Shown: one piece after another, positions 38,997 through 44,847 of the stretch
How the letters are laid out: every line of letters starts with the position of its first letter
How positions within the stretch are numbered: position 1 is the stretch's first letter
Source: a virus
Reading direction: 5' to 3' (one strand)
Length of the DNA: 44,847 nucleotides
Virus record (IMG/VR): IMGVR_UViG_3300046500_000124
Coordinates: 1-44,847 of that record
The notes under the pieces: model-generated
Told to the model about the DNA's origin: nothing
The model's input: the letters and a program-made list of their open reading frames with translations, nothing else
Databases searched by the model: none
Position numbers and translations under genes: made by a program

Positions 38997-39056
38997 TATA
39001 GCCAGGATTTGTCCGGGCGCATCTGGCACTATCATGGAACATCCGCGGAGGTTTCC

Positions 39057-39734
39057 ATGTGCACCAACTACCGGCCACTTCAAGCCGATCTGTTCGAGGC
39101 GTTCACCGATTTCCCTATGCCGCTGTTCGACTATCCACCAGAGACCTACAAGGATTACGTCGCGCCGATTCTGCGGCGCGTAGACGGCGCATCATCCACC
39201 GACCCCGCCACGTTCGGCCTTGTGCCGTACAAGCACATTCCCGCTCACGTAAAGAAGTTCGACACGATGAATGCGCGGGCGGAGACGATCGGCGAGCGTC
39301 GCAGCTTCAGCGGTGCGTGGAAGAAGTTGCAACTGTGCCTGATTCCCTGCGCGAGCTTCTACGAGCCGAACTGGGAGGCGGGCAAAGCTGTGAGATGGAA
39401 GATCGGAATGCCCGGTGGTAAGCCGTTCGCGATTGCTGGTCTATGGCGCGCATGGGAGGATCCTGACGGCGTGGCTCTGTCGTTCACGATGCTGACGGTC
39501 AACGCCGACGAGCATCCGCTGATGCGCCGCTTCCATCGGCCCGGCGCCGAAAAACGATCGGTCGTTATCTTGCGGCCGGAGGAATATGGCGACTGGCTGG
39601 GCGCTCGATCAACCGACGAAGCACGGTCGTTTCTGAATCTGTTTCCGGCTGACGAGATGGCGGCTGAGCCGAAGCCGTTGCCGCCCAGGAAGCCCAAAGT
39701 CGGAGACTCGCAGACGGGGTCGCTGATCAATTGA
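39057..39734 (+). CDS. SRAP (YedK/HMCES-type) protein
   Basis: The protein opens MCTNY, with the catalytic Cys2 that must become residue 1 after Met removal and that forms a covalent bond to abasic sites in single-stranded DNA. The family motifs FYEPNW (Glu) and VNADEHPLMRRFHRPG (His) are present, and length (225) fits. GGAGG precedes the ATG. It protects replicating DNA at abasic sites. An SOS box upstream suggests damage induction. Confidence 0.85.
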   Translation: MCTNYRPLQADLFEAFTDFPMPLFDYPPETYKDYVAPILRRVDGASSTDPATFGLVPYKHIPAHVKKFDTMNARAETIGERRSFSGAWKKLQLCLIPCASFYEPNWEAGKAVRWKIGMPGGKPFAIAGLWRAWEDPDGVALSFTMLTVNADEHPLMRRFHRPGAEKRSVVILRPEEYGDWLGARSTDEARSFLNLFPADEMAAEPKPLPPRKPKVGDSQTGSLIN

Positions 39735-39758
39735 TATCGGCACGACCGAGGCAGCTTT

Positions 39759-40006
39759 AGCAGAAAAAGACACACCACCGATTTCAGGTGGCTTCGCAGA
39801 AAACCTTGAAACCCTTACTGGTGGCGTGGTGCCGGGGACGGGACTTGAACCCGTAAGCTGTTAAGCGGCGGATTTTAAGTATTGCTTCACTGTGCGTTTA
39901 CACAGTCGTCAGGCTTGCCACACACGGTAAATCAAGGGTTTCCGGGTCGTTAAATGCTGTATATGCGAACAGTGGCTAGATATGTTTCAGCAGAAAAAGG
40001 CACACC
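39759..40006. repeat. Paired direct repeats flanking the attP core
   Basis: AGCAGAAAAAGACACACC (39759-39776) and AGCAGAAAAAGGCACACC (39989-40006) differ at one base and stand on both sides of the attachment core. A 9-bp inverted pair, GAAACCCTT (39808-39816) and AAGGGTTTC (39934-39942), lies within. These are likely arm-type binding sites of integrase or accessory factors. Confidence 0.6.
39827..39878 (-). other. attP core identical to the 3' part of a tRNA-Leu(UAA) gene
   Basis: On the reverse strand the sequence runs from the anticodon loop (CTTAAAATCC) through the variable arm and a T arm (ACGGG TTCAAGT CCCGT) to CCCCGGC-A-CCA. This is the 3' 52 bases of a tRNA-Leu with anticodon UAA. The 5' half of the tRNA is absent. 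It lies in the 274-base gap between SRAP and integrase genes. Integration would restore a full host tRNA gene. Confidence 0.8.
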
Positions 40007-40008
40007 CT

Positions 40009-41001
40009 CTATCGCTTCTTGCCGATCTCGCTGATGGCACTCGCCAGCTTATCTGTGACCAGATGAGAATAGCGCTTCGTCGACACGACCGACTTGTGCC
40101 CGAGGACGCCGCCAACCGTGAATAGGTCGATTCCTGCGTTGATCATTTCCGATGCGGCGCCGTGGCGCAGGTCGTGAAATTTCGTCCCGGGATGGCCGGC
40201 TAATTCCCGAGCTTTCATCCACTCAGTTTCGAACTGCTTCACCGTGACCGTGAACCGAATCCGGCGCGCTAGTACGGCGATGCGCGGGTGAATTGGCACG
40301 ATACGCGGTCGACCATTCTTTGTGTCTGATAGGGAGAAGCCATTCCGTGCAACCTTGGCTTTCATTATCTCACCTCGGCGCATGCCGGAGTAAAAGGCGA
40401 TCCGTATCGCCGCCCTTACCTGACGATTATTGCAGGCGCGTGCGATTTCCAGCATCTCCTGCCGTTGCGGATAGTGGTGTCGCTCGTTATTGACGGGCGG
40501 GATGACCATGCGAGACGTCTGGTCAATATCCAGGCGCCCGACCTTGTGGGAATACTTGATGGCTGCCCGGATGTACGCGAGGACGTTCCGAATCGCGCCG
40601 TCAGTCAATGGGCGCTTCGGACGTCCGTGGCGGTCCTTGCTGGCTCGTAGATAACCGACAAACCCCTTGGACCAGTTATGCAGGTCTGTTGCGTCCTGAT
40701 GCGCGTATTCTGAGCCCCACTTTTCCAGAATCTGAATTCGCTTCGTGGCGTCCTTCCAATCGCCGCTCTTGTCGGCCACATGTGTGCTCACGCACTCGCC
40801 AATCGTTACGACTGACTTTCTCGTTCCGCTCGCGAGCGCGTATATCTCCGCTTCCCACCTCCTGGCTAGCTCATCTGCTTCCTTGGCAGAAATTCCCGCA
40901 GGGAGAAGCTTGGTTTTTCGAACCTGCTCACCCTCGACGACACGCTTGAAGGTCCAACGGAGGCGCTTGCGGCCGGCCTTTGTAATGGTTTGGATTGACA
41001 T
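40009..41001 (-). CDS. int: Tyrosine integrase
   Basis: The 330-residue protein has an N-terminal arm-binding and core-binding region and the catalytic set: R208 in GMRRGEI, K228 in SDTKNGRPR, H276 and R279 in HDLRH, H302 in GHKS, and the nucleophile Y311 in TKRYSHL. It recombines attP with the host tRNA-Leu attB. The stop lies next to the attP region, as usual. The 5' end overlaps the excisionase-like gene by 136 bases. Confidence 0.95.
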   Translation of the reverse strand: MSIQTITKAGRKRLRWTFKRVVEGEQVRKTKLLPAGISAKEADELARRWEAEIYALASGTRKSVVTIGECVSTHVADKSGDWKDATKRIQILEKWGSEYAHQDATDLHNWSKGFVGYLRASKDRHGRPKRPLTDGAIRNVLAYIRAAIKYSHKVGRLDIDQTSRMVIPPVNNERHHYPQRQEMLEIARACNNRQVRAAIRIAFYSGMRRGEIMKAKVARNGFSLSDTKNGRPRIVPIHPRIAVLARRIRFTVTVKQFETEWMKARELAGHPGTKFHDLRHGAASEMINAGIDLFTVGGVLGHKSVVSTKRYSHLVTDKLASAISEIGKKR

Positions 41002-41174
41002 GATGCGAGGAAGTCGTAGAGAGAATCAAGATCGTAGACGTACGTTTTGTGACCGAGCCGGTATCGCTTGATGTGTTGACCTGCTCTGTCGATCCGACTG
41101 ATTGATGCATAGGGCACGCCGAGGATGGCGGCGGCCTCCTTCGCGCTCACGCGCTTTCCTTCGGCGATACCCAT
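40866..41174 (-). CDS. Putative excisionase / AlpA-like DNA-binding protein
   Basis: The ATG at 41174 has GGGAGG 4 bases upstream. Residues about 8-60 form a winged-helix pattern (RVSAKEAAAILGVPYASISR, then YRLGHKTYVYDLDSLYDFL) as in small excisionases. The 102-residue length and the position directly before int fit. It overlaps int by 136 bases in another frame. Excisionases bend DNA to direct the integrase toward excision. Confidence 0.7.
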   Translation of the reverse strand: MGIAEGKRVSAKEAAAILGVPYASISRIDRAGQHIKRYRLGHKTYVYDLDSLYDFLASCQSKPLQRPAASASVGPSSVSSRVSRFEKPSFSLREFLPRKQMS

Positions 41175-41226
41175 TCAACCTCCCAATCCTTACGTGTTGT
41201 TTCAATCACGCGTTGTGCTTCTTTCA

Positions 41227-41472
41227 TCATGCTGCCTGTTTCTCCTTCCTCATCGGCAGCGTCTGCCACTCATACTGGCAGCAGCGGCAGTGATGTGCGA
41301 GTTGATCGCGTGTCGCGTATTCGTTCCAGCACTCAACGCGCGTCCACTTGCCGGACCGCCCGCCATATTCTTTCGCCTGCCGGCGCGTCTCCTTCGGCCA
41401 AAAGCTGCGCGAGATGTCTGCACTGCCGCACTTCGGGCATGGAAGGTCGCAGGGTTTGATTAGTTCGCTCAT
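41227..41472 (-). CDS. Zinc-ribbon-like hypothetical protein (81 aa)
   Basis: CPKCGS near residue 12 and HCRCCQ near 62 give two Cys pairs typical of a zinc ribbon. Basic residues in between suggest nucleic acid binding. The ATG overlaps the TGA of the gene upstream. It lies at the promoter-distal end of the reverse accessory operon. Confidence 0.7.
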   Translation of the reverse strand: MSELIKPCDLPCPKCGSADISRSFWPKETRRQAKEYGGRSGKWTRVECWNEYATRDQLAHHCRCCQYEWQTLPMRKEKQAA

Positions 41473-41633
41473 CCCCTCACCTCCTGCTCTTCCGTTTCAG
41501 CCTCGGCAATCTTCGCCCGCGCTTCGTCGACCATCGGACCCCAGCGCTGCACAAATTCGCGTGCGCTCACCAGATCGCACTCGCGGCAAGGGCAGGCCCA
41601 CTTGATTCCATGGCTGCATGTTTCACCTAGCAT
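41469..41633 (-). CDS. Small cysteine-rich protein (54 aa)
   Basis: The ATG at 41633 has a perfect AAGGAG 5 bases upstream, and the TGA at 41469-41471 overlaps the next ATG. The product (MLGETCSHGIKWACPCRECD) has five clustered Cys/His residues, likely one zinc site, then a helical acidic tail. It is too short for routine gene calling but well supported by its signals. Confidence 0.65.
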   Translation of the reverse strand: MLGETCSHGIKWACPCRECDLVSAREFVQRWGPMVDEARAKIAEAETEEQEVRG

Positions 41634-41890
41634 TGCGGCTCCTTCGGCGTCGGCACAAACTGCACTGCATTCAGCCGCTCAGCGATGCGCTGCATCTGTC
41701 TCGGTGGCTGGGTTTCGTAGTAGCCGCGACACATCACATCGTTGCCGGCAATGGTGTGCTTATGGCACTGGAAAAACGTATCGTTGCGCCGGCAGTCGCG
41801 GACAATCTGCGCCATGCGCGTTTTGCTGACGATCCGGTTCTCGCTGAACAGACACTGGTTGCAGCGTTCTTCGCAGATTTCAAGTCCCAT
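41627..41890 (-). CDS. Cysteine-rich hypothetical protein (87 aa)
   Basis: Two adjacent ATG codons (41893 and 41890) follow GAGG; the second has better spacing. Cysteines fall in ICEERCNQCL, VRDCRR, QCHKH and VMCRGYY, which suggests one or two zinc sites. It overlaps its neighbours at both ends (7 and 1 bases), as is usual in this operon. The function is unknown. Confidence 0.65.
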   Translation of the reverse strand: MGLEICEERCNQCLFSENRIVSKTRMAQIVRDCRRNDTFFQCHKHTIAGNDVMCRGYYETQPPRQMQRIAERLNAVQFVPTPKEPQC

Positions 41891-42078
41891 CATTTCCTCG
41901 GCTCCCTAACCACATTAATCCCATCCACATTCACCACTACTCGTCCTTCGAAGTCGTCGGCAAGCATCTGAGCAAAGGACGTGCATAAGTCGACGATCAG
42001 TTGCGCCGTGGGCTGGCGGGCTCGGGTATAGGCGTAGGCGGATTCCATGAAGGCACGGCGGTTGGTGATCTGGTTCAC
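41890..42078 (-). CDS. Small hypothetical protein (62 aa)
   Basis: The product (MNQITNRRAFMESAYAYTRA, ending VVNVDGINVVREPRK) has a predicted helix followed by a short beta segment. It overlaps the stop of the gene upstream (ATGA) and the next gene start. No family is recognised. Confidence 0.6.
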   Translation of the reverse strand: MNQITNRRAFMESAYAYTRARQPTAQLIVDLCTSFAQMLADDFEGRVVVNVDGINVVREPRK

Positions 42079-42332
42079 TGCGCCTCCTTCAGGCGGCGCA
42101 AGATCATCCGGACCAACCGATCATGAACGCGTTGTAGCCGTTCGTCCTCGGACCAGTGGAAACCGGGATAGTGAATCATTCCGTAATCGCCGTATTCGGG
42201 GCTTTCGCTCGGGTATTTCCGCTTGATAAGCATTGCCGCTTCTGAACGCGCGGCAGCCTTGGCTGTGAGAAACGACCGGCGACTTGACGGCGATCGGTAG
42301 ACGGTGCGGTGAATCGCCTCGATACCAGGCAT
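42075..42332 (-). CDS. Small basic hypothetical protein (85 aa)
   Basis: The ATG at 42332 overlaps the TGA of the upstream gene (TGATG). The product is basic in its first half (YRSPSSRRSFLTAKAAARSE) and ends in an Arg/Leu-rich helix (HDRLVRMILRRLKEAQ). It has no recognised domain. It is part of the coupled accessory operon. Confidence 0.6.
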   Translation of the reverse strand: MPGIEAIHRTVYRSPSSRRSFLTAKAAARSEAAMLIKRKYPSESPEYGDYGMIHYPGFHWSEDERLQRVHDRLVRMILRRLKEAQ

Positions 42333-42625
42333 CAAGCTTCTCCAAACATGTCAATGGTTCGGGTGTCGCGCTCGGGTTCCGGGTCGATCGGCCCGATGAA
42401 CTTGGCATGGCCTTCCCAGTCCTCGGCCAGCGCCACGACGTGACTCAGGGCGCCACCTGGCCATGTGATGACAACGGCCTCAATGGTCGGAGCCGCCGGC
42501 CCGCTGTTCTGCTTGATCTCGGCGAAGAATTCATTCAGCTTCTCGGCCAGCACTTCAGCCTCGCGCTTACCTGGTGCAGCAATAATGTCGTCCAGGCCTT
42601 GGACGTGGACGGCGTAGAGGGTCAT
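42332..42625 (-). CDS. Hypothetical protein (97 aa)
   Basis: The product starts MTLYAVHVQGLDDIIAAPGK and continues with an amphipathic helix (REAEVLAEKLNEFFAEI), a VITWPGGALSHVVALAEDWE segment and an acidic C-terminus ending TIDMFGEA. It resembles accessory proteins of Burkholderia prophages in style. Overlaps both neighbours by ATGA-type junctions. The function is unknown. Confidence 0.6.
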   Translation of the reverse strand: MTLYAVHVQGLDDIIAAPGKREAEVLAEKLNEFFAEIKQNSGPAAPTIEAVVITWPGGALSHVVALAEDWEGHAKFIGPIDPEPERDTRTIDMFGEA

Positions 42626-43014
42626 GATTGGCCCTGTTGTTTGGCGAGAGCGGCGTCGATGGTTTGCTCTGCGGCATCAAGATCGGCTGCGTGATTGGCA
42701 ATATGCCGATCGATATCTTGTTTCAGGGCATCTCGCTCTGCTTCGAGTTCGGCAATTCGGGCGCTCGCGGCCTCGATGGCAGCGGCAGCTTCCGTTGCGA
42801 GTTCTTCCAACTCAGTAAAAACGCGCTGCTCGACGATGTGGACGCCTTCGCGCTCAAGCCACCTGTCGTAGTCTTTTTTCTGACGTTCGTACCACTCACC
42901 TGCCTCCCACGTCGTCTTGAAGTCAATAAAGTACGCAGACTCGTCTTTATTCATCGCGAACCACTTCACGCGGCCTTGCGATTTCTCGCGCAGTCTCTGA
43001 GCTAGGTCACTCAT
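42622..43014 (-). CDS. Coiled-coil hypothetical protein (130 aa)
   Basis: The ATG at 43014 overlaps the upstream stop (ATGA). The N-terminal half (SDLAQRLREKSQGRVKWFAM) is followed by a long heptad-rich coiled coil (ELEELATEAAAAIEAASARI, then AELEAERDALKQDIDRHI). It probably forms a dimer. No catalytic motif is visible. Confidence 0.65.
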   Translation of the reverse strand: MSDLAQRLREKSQGRVKWFAMNKDESAYFIDFKTTWEAGEWYERQKKDYDRWLEREGVHIVEQRVFTELEELATEAAAAIEAASARIAELEAERDALKQDIDRHIANHAADLDAAEQTIDAALAKQQGQS

Positions 43015-43286
43015 GCTTTGTCTCCAGCGGCAAGGGCGGGGATAGCGGCAGCGCATTCCTCAAATGCTCCGACGACGCCAGGGTAGTAGCGTTCCTGCCT
43101 CGCGTTCTCAGCTTCAGCGTCTACGATGCTGGCGGCTTCCTCCAGCGCAGCGCGGCGGGATGCTTGCCAAATGGCGCGGGCGACGTTGACGAACTGATCT
43201 TCTGTCATGTCTAGCCACGGAGCGCACCCAGGGTGCGAGCATCGGTAGTTCTTGGCAAATTCCAGCAATTGATCGTCACTCAGCAT
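43011..43286 (-). CDS. Hypothetical protein (91 aa)
   Basis: The product starts MLSDDQLLEFAKNYRCSHPG and contains TEDQFVNVARAIWQASRRAA, then an Ala/Glu-rich helix. Two nearby cysteines (CSHPGC) could bind metal. It resembles small phage early proteins with a DQLLEF start. It overlaps the upstream gene by 7 bases. Confidence 0.6.
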   Translation of the reverse strand: MLSDDQLLEFAKNYRCSHPGCAPWLDMTEDQFVNVARAIWQASRRAALEEAASIVDAEAENARQERYYPGVVGAFEECAAAIPALAAGDKA

Positions 43287-43510
43287 GATCGCCTCGTCGT
43301 GCAGTGACAGCCATATCCTTCGTTATCCGGACAACTCGACGGGTCTCCGCTGCAATCAGCCGGTGGGCCGTCGTGCCGTCGAATAATCTCAGTCAGTCGT
43401 TTTGAGATTTCGCCTAGGGTGACGCGTCGATGTCCGCTCGATCCGAGAAGCCACGATCCTTCGGCCATGTCCTGCATCTCTTTCAATGCAATCAGGTCAT
43501 CCTCACTCAC
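43280..43510 (-). CDS. Hypothetical protein with Cys-rich tail (76 aa)
   Basis: The GTG at 43510 has GGAGG 5 bases upstream; an in-frame GTG at 43516 lies within that site and is less likely. The helical N-terminus (SEDDLIALKEMQDMAEGSWL) is followed by a C-terminal stretch with five Cys (PPADCSGDPSSCPDNEGYGC). Coupled to both neighbours. The function is unknown. Confidence 0.6.
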   Translation of the reverse strand: MSEDDLIALKEMQDMAEGSWLLGSSGHRRVTLGEISKRLTEIIRRHDGPPADCSGDPSSCPDNEGYGCHCTTRRSC

Positions 43511-44753
43511 GATCACCTCCGCTTGCTGGTTGCGCGGCGGTCAGGAGGGCGCGGGCGAATGCGTGGTAGAAGATTTGGCCGTCGCAGCGTTTTGTACGGA
43601 TGGTTTCGTGGTAGATAGAGGCAATCTGCACATCCGTCAGCGTCTGCTGCGTCGCCGTGGCTTGCGGGGATGCGGCGATGGCGGTGTTCAGGCGATTGCA
43701 GACGCGCTGCGCCTCCGTCTCGGACTTCCAGCGTTTGAGGCGCCCATCCGGGCAATAACAGACGGTGACGCCGATTTCTTGGCGTTGTAGAACAAATGGA
43801 CGGTGGAAGGCTAGGCCCCGCCCCGCTTGCGGGGCATTCGCGACGCGCCAGAGCGTAGTTGCTCCATCACCTAGCAACGTCACTGCTGGCGTCTGCTCCA
43901 TAAGCTGCGTCCTATACAGCGAGCCATCCTTGGCAACCTTCTTCCCGTAGTTGTGCCCCCGTCCTGTCAGAGGTTCTTTGCCGTTTTTCAGAAGGGAGCT
44001 ATCAACCATCGCGTCATACTCCCCTCCGGTCTGAAACAGACCGCGTTCAATAGCGCTTTCGCGGCACAACTGATACCGGCGCGCGTCATCCAATTGCGCC
44101 GCAAGCACTGGTTGCGCTACTGGTTGCGGGGATGCGGCGCGGGCTTGCCACGACTCCCACTGGTCTTGCGCGCAGATCAGGCCGTATTTGCCGTCGCCTG
44201 CTCGGGACTGCTTGACCAGCCGCATGGCATCGGCCTGGTATTGCTTGGGCATCGTGCTGGCCCACCACGCTTCAAACGCCGCCCGCTCATCGTCCAGCAC
44301 CACGGCAGAGGGCGCAATCTGTGCTGGCTGCGGGGCGGCATAGACGATGCGCACATCGGCCGGGTAATACTTCACGTTGTTGCGGTAGGCGATTTCATCT
44401 TGGTCGCGCCAGTCGCCGCTGGCGAGCTTCAGCTGATAGACCGGCGCCCCCGATTTCGCTGGCGCTGCTGCATCGGTGGGATGCGAGGGGGCGGCAGGGG
44501 ATGCGGCGAGAGGCGTTCGACGCTTGCGGTACTCGGAATGCTCGTATTCTTCCTTCGATACAACCAGCCAGCCACACTGGCCCGTGTACGTCTCGTAGAC
44601 ATACTCCTGCGGCGCGGCAGGTTTGCTTGCAGATAGCAGTTCGAGCGCGCTTGCGGCTTCAACCATCGCGGCTCCGGTGGTTCCTCCGTCGAAAGGTGTT
44701 GCCAGTTCGCGCAGCTTTACGATCAGCGCATCAATTTTCGGTTCGTTCATCAT
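43503..44753 (-). CDS. Modular accessory protein (416 aa)
   Basis: The ATG at 44753 or the next one follows GGAG. The protein is a chain of short modules joined by Ala/Pro-rich linkers: a YTGQCGWLVVSKEEYEHSEY domain, QLKLASGDWRDQDEIAYR, FEAWWASTMPKQYQADAM, and a C-terminal IASIYHETIRTKRCDGQIFY. Mosaic proteins of this type are common in Burkholderia and related prophages, with no clear function. It heads the visible part of the reverse operon. Confidence 0.6.
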   Translation of the reverse strand: MMNEPKIDALIVKLRELATPFDGGTTGAAMVEAASALELLSASKPAAPQEYVYETYTGQCGWLVVSKEEYEHSEYRKRRTPLAASPAAPSHPTDAAAPAKSGAPVYQLKLASGDWRDQDEIAYRNNVKYYPADVRIVYAAPQPAQIAPSAVVLDDERAAFEAWWASTMPKQYQADAMRLVKQSRAGDGKYGLICAQDQWESWQARAASPQPVAQPVLAAQLDDARRYQLCRESAIERGLFQTGGEYDAMVDSSLLKNGKEPLTGRGHNYGKKVAKDGSLYRTQLMEQTPAVTLLGDGATTLWRVANAPQAGRGLAFHRPFVLQRQEIGVTVCYCPDGRLKRWKSETEAQRVCNRLNTAIAASPQATATQQTLTDVQIASIYHETIRTKRCDGQIFYHAFARALLTAAQPASGGDRE

Positions 44754-44786
44754 CGCTCCGTCGATGGTTGTGGGGCGGTCATGGGG

Positions 44787-44847
44787 CTACCCTTGCACGT
44801 TGATTTCGAATACCTCGACAGGCGCGTCGCCGAAGTGAGGGTGGGTG
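44787..44847 (-). CDS. C-terminal end of a protein running off the window
   Basis: The reverse frame is open from the window edge to the TAG at 44787-44789, ending FGDAPVEVFEINVQG. It lies 34 bases upstream of the modular protein gene and is probably in the same operon. Too short to identify. Confidence 0.4.
   Translation of the reverse strand, partial: THPHFGDAPVEVFEINVQG

Noticed and set aside
1-44847. CRISPR arrays, insertion sequences and rRNA genes
   Set aside because: No regularly spaced repeats, transposase motifs or rRNA-like sequence were seen on either strand.

Overview
The window reads as most of the genome of a temperate, contractile-tailed phage (myovirus) of a GC-rich betaproteobacterium, probably Burkholderia, Paraburkholderia or a relative. 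The host guess rests on GC-rich codon use, the style of the morphogenesis genes, and an attachment core matching the 3' part of a tRNA-Leu(UAA) gene. Genes both start and end off the window edges. I see no repressor, replication or packaging-end genes, so part of the genome may lie outside.

Layout. 1-2.7 kb: small genes, two strong RNA hairpin elements, a DNA-binding metallophosphoesterase and a GAIPV-repeat protein. 2.7-14.6 kb: small and large terminase, portal, an intein-bearing minor head protein, a Nudix/protease/scaffold fusion, decoration and major capsid proteins, and neck genes. 14.7-29.2 kb: sheath, tube, a frameshifted tail chaperone, tape measure with a transglycosylase domain, hub, spike, baseplate wedge and fibres. 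A three-gene reverse-strand cassette sits inside the baseplate cluster (21.9-23.0 kb). 29.2-31.5 kb: reverse-strand acyltransferase and FkbM-like methyltransferase, likely lysogenic conversion genes. 31.7-32.5 kb: holin-like protein and T4-type lysozyme. 32.5-37.2 kb: repeat-rich fibre-like proteins, an HNH-like protein, a small membrane protein, a lipoprotein, a DUF1353 protein and a papain-like protein. 37.3-39.7 kb: a tRNA-like element, small reverse-strand genes, and a LexA-type SOS box between them and a YedK/HMCES (SRAP) gene. 39.7-41.2 kb: attP region, tyrosine integrase and a putative excisionase. 41.2-44.8 kb: a tightly overlapping reverse-strand operon of small accessory genes.

The standout is at 7012-7965. 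A class 1 intein interrupts the conserved C-terminal cysteine motif of the minor head protein. Its linker shows no LAGLIDADG or HNH motif in the sense frame. Instead the opposite strand carries a 292-residue ORF with two helix-turn-helix segments and a Vsr-like/PD-(D/E)XK nuclease-like region, entirely inside the intein. It starts in intein block F and stops in block A, has its own Shine-Dalgarno sequence, and has a perfect TATAAT hexamer within block G. The same DNA therefore appears to encode a protein-splicing element on one strand and its homing endonuclease on the other.

The late genes are mostly overlapping or closely spaced on the + strand, broken by intrinsic terminators at about 10.02, 14.67, 26.87, 31.63, 32.51 and 34.91 kb. 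Two three-way-junction RNA folds follow the major capsid and tail tube genes. Function calls come from reading motifs and gene order; no database search was run.
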